A DNA stretch of 64,000 bases from Favolaschia claudopus (Eukaryota > Basidiomycota > Agaricomycetes > Agaricales > Mycenaceae): positions 558,001-622,000 of the forward strand of contig JAWWNJ010000089.1 of the NCBI GenBank assembly GCA_037176885.1, given 5' to 3'. Positions 41,731-53,446 of the stretch are shown piece after piece. A program made the translations under genes and the position numbers. Each line of letters opens with the position of its first letter. Positions within the stretch are counted from its first letter, which is position 1. Under the pieces are notes generated by a model. The model worked only from the letters and a program-made list of their open reading frames with translations. It had not been told where the DNA came from and did not search any database.

Positions 41731-44700
41731 AAGTTTGATTAATCAATCCTGGTATAGGCCGAAAATCAGGTTTAAGCATTGTTTGTTTAAACAGCTCATA
41801 CCGCGTCCAGGGCATCCTGTACCTGATAGGGCTGGTGTGCTGAATGTTTAATCATTGTTTAACAAAACCAGACAAATTATATTCAATGCGTTGGATCGGT
41901 CAAATATATTCACCTTCTCTATCTAAAACAGTGTTTATCAACTGTTTAACGAAACAGTTTAACCACTGTTCAACAAAACAATTTCATCAGTGTTAATCGG
42001 ATGTTTAACAAATCAGCAGATGCGACTGTCGAAGAGAGAAAACATTGCACATGAGAAGTCTGGCCAGACGGAAAGACAGCATTGCAACTCATTGAGCCGA
42101 CTCAGTATCATTGAAAAGAAAGTAACAAGAGACTGACTAGTTACATAAAGAGCTAGGCTGCGGCGAGGCCGTGTGCGCAGCTTCGAGATTCAAGATATCA
42201 AAGGAATCACTGCATGTAGAATCAGTACATATGCTTGATCGGAGTGTACCTCCTGCGTACCGTAATCTGAGCATATGAATACTCAAGATATCGTGAGAAG
42301 GACTGCGACACAGGGTCGAACTGCTATGTGAAACGAACGTTAGCAGCTGTGTTCAGGAGGAGGAGGTGGACGCACAAAATAGGGCCTACGATGAGCTGGC
42401 GGAACACGGGAAGCAAATAACATAGTATGATACCACCTCTACGAAACCGACGACCGGGATGAGCATGAATCCCGTTTGGTCGAGCGGGGGGGTAGACATA
42501 ATCTCTCGAATATGCGGGTCGAGACTCCACCATTGCAACAAAAATGGCGTGGGTGGAGGGGGCGTGAGGTAGAGGGGAGCAGACAGATGATTTTCGTACC
42601 GAGTAGCCGACGAGGGCGGCGCGCCCCTTGTGTCAGACAATACCGTCCGCACAGTGCGAAGAGCCCTCTCCGTAGCAACGTCTTTGGCATAAAAAAAGTA
42701 AACGCACCTCCGCCAATCATCTCAGATCCACGACACCGACATTCCATTTGGCGATGATGTCCACGCACATCCCCTCGTCCCAATGCAAAGTCCTCGGAAG
42801 AAAGCAAGAGAGCAATCGAATCTGTCCCAATCTTCATCGACGAAGGAGCTTGGAGACGCGATGGAGCCCGAACTCTCAACAAGACGCGCTTGGGTAACGA
42901 GTTTGCAGCCTGAGAAGGGAATCGCGATGGTCAGTCACTGGCAGCAGAGGCAAGTCGGTGAGGGAACTCTCAAACAAGAGCGGAGGAACATACATTCAGA
43001 CATAAGAGAAGGATTCAAGAATCGACGGGCCACACAAAGTGGGTCTAGCTAATGTCGAGGAATGGGAGGAAGAGTATGGGAAGAAAGGCAGTGTGACGCT
43101 TGTGACACAAACAAAGGGATTGCCACGAACACGTGAATTTCCACGCTGTCACGACTGGGCGAATTTTCGCCTCGACTCCGAGTCTGAGACTTTCTTGCCC
43201 CGCACCCCGCAACTTAGTCATATACTGAATGGTTTGTTTTATTACTGCACCACAGGTCCACTTGCTAACAGATTCAATTTCTGCCTGCCTTTTTCGGCGC
43301 AGACTCGAAGTGCACCACTTCAACGCAACCGACGTCTTTGGCAGTGAGAAATTGCAATACCTTTTCACCGTGGTGCTGTAAAGCTGCATGATGCTCTGCA
43401 GCTCACACCTTGTCTGCTGGAACCTCGGGATTCAAAAAGTTCATGATGCCTACCCTTCGCAATTTTGACTTCTTGAACTGTTGTTCAACGTAGATAGTGG
43501 CGCCGCAGCATTGTGTGTAAGTTCCGGAAAACACGGTTCAAGCGAGCATATGGCTCGATATTTTTCGTAGTCTGCTACCCTCCAAATCACCCTACCTGAA
43601 GTCTTCTCGAATTGACGGCCAGCCAATGAATGTACCGGACAAAAATTGATGAATAGTACTTTCGGACCAATACTGACACTATGTTGCGGATAATTTGTAA
43701 CCACAGCTATTTGAAGCTCGCTTGCTGGAGAATGGAGCAGCGTGCTGGAGTTGGATACGACACACTGTGTTGAAAATCAAATCATGCGGCAAAATATTGC
43801 ATGCAACAAGATAGACGAAGTAGTGTCCTTCCTAATCTTGACCCAAACAGACGCTTCGCGGCTGACCCTAGACCCGGAACTTTTTTACGATCACTGCTTG
43901 AGACTCAGGCGTGTTTCCAATTTGAACCTTGCAGCGGCCAATTTCAATCACAATGACACTCATTATACAGGCCGAGTTACTTAGCTGACAGAAGTCCGAG
44001 CAAAATGGGTAGGTCCCATGCTCAGCTATTGTGGCAAATGGCAGCTTTCATCGAAAAATGACATGCGTAAAGCTGATATGAAGTTGACCGTCAACGCGTT
44101 GAGTGTGGTACGTAACAAAACGTGACCGCGTTGTTGTCGCGATACAAACCGACACGTGATGTGAAAGGCAACATGTCACATAATGGTCACCAAGGCAGCT
44201 TGACTCTGCACCACGCGTACCCTGGCGCACCACTCCCTCATCTCCCTACCACCGCGACGACGATGTACGGCCACGCTCGCCCCGCTATATTCTCTTCCCA
44301 CGCGACCTTGCACCGGTGTCACCTCCGTCCTCCAGCTTCAACCAGACAATCAGCGTGGGGAGTGGAAGTGAGGGAGATTCATCTTGAGGGAATGAGTATG
44401 TTGCTGCCTTTTTGCTATCTTCTTCCACCCATTAGCATCATCGCAGCCTCCACCGCTGCCATGGCCTATCTACGCTCAGCGTCGTGTCCGTGTCCGCGTT
44501 CGGCCACCCTTCGACCTCTCTCTCACCGGCGCTCTTGAGAACACAGTGCCTGCTCAACCCACTGTCAGCGACCTAACACCCTTCCGCCTCTTCGTCTTAA
44601 CTCCTCACTGCAGCTCCGATCCCCCCTCGCTGCTCGCACTCCCTCCAATTATCCCCGAAATTCCTCCTCGCTCGCGACGCCTACCCCATTCTCACATGTC

Positions 44701-45885
44701 AACGGCCCAAGGCTGCTTTTCCCACCACTGTGTCAGCACTTACCCCGACACTTCCCTCAAATCCGTCACATTAGCAATGCTCACCACACCGCTTCTACGT
44801 GGCTACTCGTACGGGAAACAAGGTGCATGTACTTACCTCTCTCCATTTGCCCTCCACTCACACATTCTTCCCTCATCTCTTAACACCGACCACCACGAAG
44901 ATAGCCGCTGCCCTCGACACGCAAATATCATCGTGGCGCCGACACTACTTAACACCGACGCCCCAACGCTGAAATCCTCGCCCGCATCAACATACGGACC
45001 GCATTGAACAGAGATACGTCCAACAACTCTCCTGTTTTCATCCACGTAGACCTAGCTAAATTCCCGCACAGACCTGACTGAATCCCGCGCAGCTAAATGC
45101 CACTTGCTTTGAACGTCGTCTCCATCTTCCGCCAACAGCCCTTAAACATCCTCGACCTCGAGCTGCTACTAGCCGTCGCAACACGGGCCAGAAATGCATA
45201 GGTCTGGTTGAAACAAGTTCAACAAGTGTCTTTCGAGCTTCGTCGATTCAGTTCATCCCCTGACTCATTCTTATCAGTGACTTCAACGCATCTGATGAAG
45301 TACCTTCTCTACACCGACGGTAAACACGGCCGTCTGTTTCACGCGCTGCACTTTCGCCGATGCGTTCGAGCTGTAGGTGTGTGTGTGGGTAATGTCGTGC
45401 TTCGATACCCATTCTCCCTCACCTCGCGCATTTTAGGCTTACATACTTAAACTTGTTTTTCTTATCCGACATTGTCTCCTTGCTCTGGCTTACCGACCAT
45501 GGTATATTGTGGTTAATGTAAGTCTCCGAGGTTTACGGTGTTCTTCCCTTTCACGGTCACATTGAGAGTCTGCTTCGTGTTGAACGTGTCATGTTGTTCT
45601 GCTAATCTGTCGAATGAACATTGCTCGAACTGTTCTGTTTTGTTAATCTGGAGCATAAACAGTGATTATGTACGACTCAATAATAACGATTGATTCTTCC
45701 CAAACATCTTGATTTCCATTGTTCTGTTAAACAGTGCTTAACAGCCCCCTGATTAATCCATGTTAAACTGGCTTGTGCAGAGGCAATGCAAGCGGGACGT
45801 ACATTCACAGAGCCCAGGCAGGTGTTTAACAGAGCATTGCTTAAACATGATCTGCGGCGTATACCGAGATTGCTTAATCAAACTT
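41731..45885. mobile_element. 4.16-kb TIR DNA transposon, non-autonomous
   Basis: The ends are inverted repeats of at least 50 bp at roughly 85% identity, beginning AAGTTTGATTAA at 41731 and read inward from 45885 on the other strand. Subterminal zones (41760-42010 and 45560-45870) hold many TGTTTAAC/GTTAAACA copies. The flanks ACCATAGA and CATATAGA agree in the last five of eight bases, so an 8-bp duplication is possible but decayed. The interior has no transposase motif; 44200-45000 is Pro/Ser/His-rich low complexity. The family (hAT or KDZ-like) is not resolved. Confidence 0.6.
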
Positions 45886-48655
45886 CATATAGATTCATCC
45901 GCATCCGACCCGCTACCTCCTCTCCCCATTGACACAACGCCGGACTGCATCTCCCTGTCGCACCTCACTCCGCCGTGCTTGAGCGTGCAGGAGATTCCCC
46001 TGTATCCGTGCACGAAGGGGGAGCGGGCACCTGGGTATCCATCTCGTCCGCCTGTTATCCTCGAGCTCGCATGTTAATGACGGGGAGCGTATGCTTACGC
46101 AGCGAGGAGCCTGCGGCAGCGTCGTCTCCACAATCGGGTGCGGCAATCCGCATAGACGACAACCGTCCGACGACCGACTGCCGACAGCCAACGACTACAT
46201 GCCCTAGCCCCACCTCGCCGATCTGCCATCCTCCTCGAATTCGTCATCGTTGTCCATCGTGCAGCTGGAGTATGGCCGACGCAGAGGAGATGGTGGCGCG
46301 TTATCAGACCGGAGTAGAGGAGAAGGGGACGAAGAACCAGCCCAGCGAGCGGGTGGTGGTGGAACGAGTCTCAGACCCGGGCGTCACCCCGAGTAGGGAT
46401 GAATTGGGGGCGGGGAGCAGGATGAGGTTGGCGGTAGACACAGAGGCCCGTGGCTTCGCACGTCCACGTCCTCTTCTTTGGATGAGCGTGAATCTGGATA
46501 GCGTCCGTCAGTTAGTAAGTCTTCGTCTACGATTCGTTCCTCACCTTCCCTGTAGATCCCAGCTCATCCCCACGACGTCGTTCGTCACCTTCGAGTACCC
46601 ACTGGCACACTGGCCGTATACCACCCCCGCCCCCCATCCACCGCCACCTTCTCCATCACGAACCCCATTCTGCAAACACTAAACATCGTGCTGATGCCTC
46701 TGAGTCTACCCACGGCATACACAGTCGATCCCATGGGTATGCCCCTAAGCCCGACATCCTCTCCCGCCGCAAGTGCACTCCCTGCGCCCTCTGCGGCGAA
46801 GCGAGGGTACGTTCCCAGTGCCACCTTCCCGGCGCCGCATTATGCCGCCCTCTCTGTCGCCGCTATGAGCAGGCAGTGACGATATCCGGCCCAGGGTGTA
46901 TGCATTGACGCTCTCCGCGCCGCGCCCCTCCGCCTGCCCCCATCCGTGCATCGTCGTCATGCTCAACGCAGATTGGAAGCTTGAGAAGGGTGTATACAGA
47001 CCGTCGCCGACATGACGGATGACTGGTACCGGTAGAACGAGAGAACGTTCCGAGTGACTGAGTTGGAGGACGAGCAGGAGAAGGGGCGGAGTGACCGGGA
47101 CGGGGACGGGCGGCGATTTGGTGGTGAGCGTTGGAACGAAGATGCTGAGAACCCGTCTCGCATGCATCACACCGAGGGAGAAGCTCGGCAAGTCAAGTCG
47201 GCGGAGGAAGGAAGGAGGCGTCGCCGTATATCATACGCGTGATGCATGTTCCTCGCCATCCAGAATCAGTATCGATGTCGCTGAGCCTTTGGACCTGTTG
47301 GCAAGTCAGCATGGATCCGAGATTCCATAAATTGATTTCGTTTCGCTTACACTTGACTCGAAGGTTTCAGCGCATCCCCAACGCGCGGTCTTCAGGTCCA
47401 TTGAGCTGCCTTCCTCATTCCTAACACCATCTTCACATCTGCTTACATCCACCGACCCGTCCCCCTTGAGTCTTTGGATTGACGAGCTTGAATTTTATAG
47501 AGCATACAGAAGCTGTATACGGCGCTTCTTTGAACGTAGTAGAGAGGAAGAGCCGAGAGCGCTAGACCGTAGATCGTCTAACCGTTGAATCGTCGTTAGG
47601 CGTGCATGAAGTTGGTCGACGTGGAAAGCAAAGAACGTAACCCTAACCCATCCTCTATCAAACCGATCAATGATCAAATCAAAAAATCAATTCCTTCTTT
47701 CCTCTTCACGTCCACCTCGTTTCTCAAAGCATGGCGTCTTGGACCTGCATAACATTGGAACGGCTAATGGGATACATCCTCTTACCTAGAATTAAATTGT
47801 GGTATGACCCACAAGCAGACGCAACCAGTCTTCAACCCGCACATCGACATTTCAAGGACCACTGGGAGTTTGCTGTCCTGGACGTCTCAATTTCTGGTAT
47901 TCATCCCTGGTGTCTCGGCTTTAAAAGCAACCAACAGAACAGTGAACATTGTCCGCTCCCCAAAAGCTTTCGCTCCGTATAGCCACCAGTCCATCTCAAT
48001 GCAAACGATCTTGTCTCGAATATCAAGTTATCAACTTATCTTCGCTTCGAATTCATCCTCTGATAGGTACGAACTCATACGCTTATCCTGAGCGTTTCTA
48101 ATCAAAACTCCCGACGTTTCGCTACACTTGACGGGACCTTCCGACCTAAGTAAATGAACTCAAATAGAGTCAATCATCTCACCCCAGAACGGAGATGAAA
48201 CCGTCCCCGGCTCCATCCTCTTACATTCGTTCGCCGACGTTCGCTATTTTCAATGTCCTTCTCTTGTGTTGCCCTGTCTACTACGGGTACTTGACGCGTC
48301 TACCTCATTCATCCTCCTGACAGGTCAGTTTCAGCCCACCTAGATTAATTCGCTGATTTCTTGACATTGCAGAATTCATAGTGAAACGCGACGCCGAGCG
48401 AAATTGAACTCGTAGCTTTACATATACTGCGGGTCGCCTCCAATCGATACTGGATGTGAAAATCCCACTCAATCTGACTCGGTGCGTCGTACGATCGGTG
48501 TTGGGTTTCCGAAAAGTAGATCGATCCCATGAAACAACAATATTAGTTCCAACAGAATCATCATTGCAACCCCACTTGATCATTCAGTCCACTTCAGATG
48601 CGCCTCAGTCTTGAATTCGATTCTATCTATTGATTTTCTCTCGCTAACACCCAAT
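45886..48655. other. Gene-poor spacer
   Basis: Only GC-rich overlapping frames (46000-47250) and AT-richer DNA. A doubled telomere-like CCCTAA unit lies at about 47638-47649. Nothing is supported as a gene. Confidence 0.4.
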
Positions 48656-49369
48656 TCACCGCCCATGTATCGAAACAGCTCTAACAACCCCAGCATAACC
48701 CCTTCTCTCTCTCCTCGATGCCTCCCTAAAATACTCCTTACACTCCTCCTCCAGCAACCCCACCCGCTCACACCGCACCAACCCACTCGCCCTCAGTACC
48801 CTCACCGCCGCGCGGAACCACACCCTACGATCAAACCTCGTCTCCAGCATCCGATCCTCCGGGGGGACGCGCATGGGGATCTGCTGAAGGAGGGGCACAA
48901 GGAGGGTTTTCAGGTGGTTACGGTGCGTGCGGTTGAGGAGGGCTTGCGTTGGTGTGATATAGGAGCCGTCTAACAAAACTCCCAGTCAGCGATGGGAAGA
49001 GAGATAATTAGCAAAACCCAACTCGTACCTTGGAATGCTATGGTTTTTATCGAACCTAGCGTATCGTGTGTAAGTGGCATGCACTTCTTCTCAACGGTGT
49101 CACGTACCAATTTTAACCAACACCTTGCACCTCCCCGACCCCGACCCACCACCAAGCTCAATCTCCGGCACACAAGGCACCGTCTCAAACACCCACCCCC
49201 TCGCTCCCTCCCTGACATGATACACCGCCGCCGTCGCGTTCCCAAGTCCTGTTGAATTGCACTCCAAAAAGAGTAACATCGCCCAATGCGGAGGAGCTCC
49301 GTCCCCAGTGGAGAATACGGCGGCAACGATATCCCCCGGCTGGCTTATTGGGTATCCGATTCCCGCCAT
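48656..49369 (-). CDS. Small hypothetical fungal protein (3 exons)
   Basis: Exons by eye on the minus strand: 49369-49108, 49055-49029 and 48969-48656; the sum is 603 nt, 200 residues. Both introns are phase 1 (GTACGT...CTAG and GTACGA...TTAG), and the 27-nt middle exon keeps the frame. Near residue 27 is PHWAMLLFLE, then a beta-rich stretch, and the C-terminal half is Arg/Glu-rich and helical (RFDRRVWFRAAVRVL). The HW-plus-hydrophobic-strand pattern and the aromatic Arg-rich C-terminal part faintly resemble a widespread fungal family of unknown function (DUF7770 type), but I am not confident. No signal peptide. Confidence 0.6.
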
Positions 49370-51296
49370 CGAGATGGGTTTTTGTTCTTGTTTTTACTTT
49401 TGTTTTGGTGAAGGGGATAGGTAGTATCAGGGAGAAAAAAAGGGCGAAGAAGGTGGAGGCGAAAGGTTGAATCGAGGGACTCAGAACTCGAGGGGAGCAC
49501 TATTGCTGCGTATTCTGCGCGCCGAGCGACCGGTTTTATACCGAACTGGGTGGCCAGAAGGCTTGAGCCGCTTTGGCCACCTTTCACACGCTCGTCAGTG
49601 GCACAATGGTCAATGGTCAATGTCCTCGACATTCGATCAAAGCCGGAACGCGTCTCGGTCCCTCAGCTCTGCTTTGTTTTCTTTGCCACTACGCAGTGCC
49701 ACCCGAATCGCATATTCGACTTTCGTGAGTGCATTTTTTCCGAAAAGAAGAAGAGCGAGTCGAAGTACATGCATGCACGTCAGTGAACACACGGTTGAGT
49801 CTTCAGGGCTGAGATCCATTGCGTTTCAGCCACGGACAGCGGGCAGTTTAATATCGGATTTTTAGCCGTGTCAGACTGAGATACAGACCAGCGGTACCGC
49901 GACCTACGATTTCTTTAAACTTTCACACAAGTCGGAACACTGGCGTTGGTCGAGAAATCGAATTGGATTTACAGGCTCATGAATAATTAGTATCGAGCCT
50001 GCACCTGTAGAAAGGAGATGCCACTCTGCACCAAGTAAAAAAACGGATTACAGCACGACTGGAATACTGGATCTGCCCCTTGAAAATTTCATCAAACGCA
50101 ATGAGCTGAAAACAATAGCCTCTTGTTCCACGCTTCATTCACACAAGAGGGGTTGAAGGGAACAGCCACAGAAGATTTCTGGGGATGGAGGAGCAGCGGA
50201 AGTTCCAACTTCCCGAACCGCTGATCTCCAGGTCGTAGGGCGATGGTGAGGCGGAGAATGAACCCAGGAATGAGACGCCAGACGAGGGCATCACCAACGC
50301 CCACGGCTAACCCACAAAATCAGCGGCGAGATAGATATTAAGTGATGAATTCAAGAGAGAATTTCCTGGGAGTGGAATCTTGAAGGACTCGCAGAAATTC
50401 GGGTGTGAGTGCATTCTCGAACACCATGTGCATGGCAAGTGCGGGTTGGACAGAGATCAGAGGGTTGCAACAAAGCATAAGTAGTGTTCGGAAGTGAAGA
50501 ATAGAACGCGTTTCATCAGGTCCAAATTGACGGAAGCAACCAAGGCGAGTAAATCGGCGTCCCGATCAAGAATAAGATCAAGAGACGTTAAACTTGAAGT
50601 TCGGCAGACGAGTAGACCGGAGGTCAGAAACAAATAGGAGGTGATTCCAGAGATCGATATTTCGAAGTTGAATTTTGACGGTTGTGAATTAAGAGATAAA
50701 ATCGTATTCGGCGTAGCTTCGAACCATCGAGGAAGAAATTCGATCTGGAACATTTAACTCTTGCGAAGAGGTCACAGTGCCCATTGCTTGTGCGATCTTG
50801 GAAGTAAGAGCGCGTTTTTCGAGGGTCAGATTTTCACAACAAGCGTGAGTCTCAGTTGAAGGTAACTTCAGTCAAAGAGGATGGACACAATATCTGCATG
50901 TTTAGCCGAAAATAATTGAGCACTTTGGACGAATCGAAGGGCGGATGTGGAGCCCGGAATTGCGGAGAAATCAAAGGGAATTGCAAACACAAAGGATGCG
51001 AGACTATCGAACGTGGACACGAAGGCGAAAGATGGCATGAAAGATCTACACCTAGACACCAGTGTCCCTTGAAATCTACAGATCAAAAGTGTTTGGTGCC
51101 CCGAAATAGACGAGCATGTAAATTTTGAACTCGGAGAATCCAAAAGTCCCAATCTGATAGACGTGAATGCTGATGTGGAGCGAAGTTTCACGAATGAATA
51201 GTTTGCTTTGAAAGATTTATGGATGAAGTCTCGAGTAAAGAGGCTGAAGACCGAAGACGGCGCGTTAAAGGCTGAGATATAAGCATATTATGGCAC
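49370..51296. other. Spacer, probably repeat-derived
   Basis: Upstream region of the small gene, then DNA with two Leu/Ser-rich minus frames (50457-50753, 50868-51191) lacking recognisable motifs. Not called as genes. Confidence 0.35.
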
Positions 51297-52128
51297 ATAT
51301 AGTGTCTAATAAATAGCAAGTTTCTCGAAATGACATGGAAAGTGCGAAAATATACTGAAACGACAGTTTTCGGGACAAAAAATATTGAAATGACATGTCA
51401 TCAAAGCAAAAGTAGTGAAATGACAAAGTAAAAAGATTGAAATGACATTCTGCCTGCCAAAACTAGTGAAACGACATGTAGCCAGTATTGTTCAAGTCGG
51501 TGAAGCCATACGGAGTTGGAAACTCAACTTGTGGCAGGAGTCACGGCTTCGTCATGCCGCCCCTCCGCATCAGATCCAGGGTGTGATTTGTGATTCGAAT
51601 GCGGGGAACCTCTCGGCTTCACAGACTAGGGTCTGTGCAGGCGAAAATAGTGAGTGCATGTATACTATTAGCTGGAGTGAAGGCATTCAAACTGCCTGCA
51701 ACATTCACTTTCTCGCGGCACAGGCTGCTGCGTGAGGCTATCAATAGATCCCGACTCAATACTCGATCGCCACAACTTCCGAACAAATCATTCGCTTTAC
51801 AAACATATACTACCTCTGGAGTGTACGATCTACTTGACTTAGCACTCTGTAGTGTCTGCCACGGACTCACTCAGGGTTTGAGAGGCAAACATGAGGTTGA
51901 ATCAGTGCGAAGTTGATCCGTAATCTTGATGTAGTGATGCGTACAGTCTCGAACCTCAATTGAATTCCAACTCATTCCAACGTTTGCCGTTTAATTGAGG
52001 TGAGGCCTGTCTGGCACTAGCGGTAGAAGCCATGTCACTGCTTCAATGGTCTATGTCATTTCAATAATTTTTCGTAAAGTATGTCATTTCAACTTTTTCT
52101 GTGTTACCCGAATTATTAGACACTATAT
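51297..52128. mobile_element. About 830-bp MITE-like element with GAAATGACA subterminal repeats
   Basis: Terminal inverted repeat ATATAGTGTCTAATAA (51297-51312) with its complement at 52113-52128. Inside the left end GAAATGACA or GAAACGACA occurs six times between 51326 and 51477; the right end has the inverse TGTCATTTC at 52053 and 52083. A TA target duplication is possible. It is non-coding; a Tc1/mariner-like MITE is one option. Confidence 0.55.
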
Positions 52129-53446
52129 GGCCCACAGCATATCCCATTCCATTTGAGCGGATCATGAATGTGCACAGGTCATAGAGAATATAACACCGAA
52201 AGGGAGAGAGGTCAACCTCCGAGGAACGAAATCCAGACACAGTTCCAGTAGCTTAGGAACGAATTAAACCAAGTGAGCTGAGCAAGAGAAATATTTCCCG
52301 TGCTGCCAGTGTACGAACGATGGAAATCCAAGATCAACAAGAGTTCCATTGAAAGGTCAACATATGGACTTTGGGTTGAGAGGTTAATGATTGAAGGAGG
52401 CGTGCTAAGCGCCGGACAGCGTATCATTATAAGTTGAACCAGAGGTTTTAAGGAATGCAAAGTCGTCCAAGGAAACCGAATGCTAAAAGAGAGATTGCAA
52501 TGCGGAGTCTCTAAAGTGAGGGCAGCTCATACAGTTCCCCAACGCATTTCCAGGTTGCAGCCAATAAATGAATCAAGTGACCAAACTGAAGCAAAATCGA
52601 AGAGCGGCCCCGGGCCGGGTAAAAGCCATGGCCAAATGAAGTCAGCACATGGAAATCTAACAATTCAAGAGGATCATTAAATCCAGACCCGAACGAAAGT
52701 AGGTATATGGCGTCGTTAACGAACGCAGAGACACACGACGAAGAGATTCTCAATGAACCTCGCAATGTGCGGAAGTTACTAGACTCCATGTCAAACTCGG
52801 AGCAGTCCGAGCAGAACAATGACCGATCGCCAATGGCCATCTGACCACAGTACTGGACTGCGGCGGAGAACGAGGACAGGTCTCGCAGACCCATTGGAAT
52901 GTACAGATACGGTCAGGCTTGGGGCTCGAGCCCGACTCCCATACAGTAGTAGAAACCCATCCGCAAGCGAATGGGATGGATTAACCGATCCGATCGAGCC
53001 AAGGTAAGTAAGTAGATCAGCCTTCAAGCCAACACTACGAACTCAGGTAAGGATGAAATACATAAAGCAATAATACGTTGAACAAATTGCCAGCAGTAAT
53101 GCGCCAATGAATTATTAGATTCAACCATCTGCCGGCAGGCGCGAATGACAGCGGACTCGAAGCGAAAGAGACGAGATGCGGAGACGGCACAAGTCTAGCA
53201 TTGGTTAATCCGACTCTACGACAGCATGCTTCCGAAATGAATACAAGACTGGCAGGCATTGCGAAAAGAACTTTCCGAAAGTACTGTTTGATATGCAAAT
53301 GTTGATGTCAAACAGACGACGATTGTCTTCATACTTCGGTTTCGATCCGAGTGACGACGAATGAAGGATTCTGTAAATGGCAGGATCCTAGGAGTATAAT
53401 CCCACCCCAGACTACCGAGAGTCCGGAGCGGAATACAAGGACAACT
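52129..53446. other. Spacer without a supported gene
   Basis: A 127-codon minus frame at 52511-52894 and shorter ones have no motif support. Confidence 0.35.

Noticed and set aside
42324..43389. Frames of 70-147 codons inside the 4.16-kb TIR element as a possible transposase
   Set aside because: No DDE or hAT-type signature and mutually overlapping on both strands.
50457..52894. Leu/Ser-rich minus frames of 83-127 codons
   Set aside because: Translations look like non-coding DNA, one partly overlaps the MITE, and no family pattern or introns link them.
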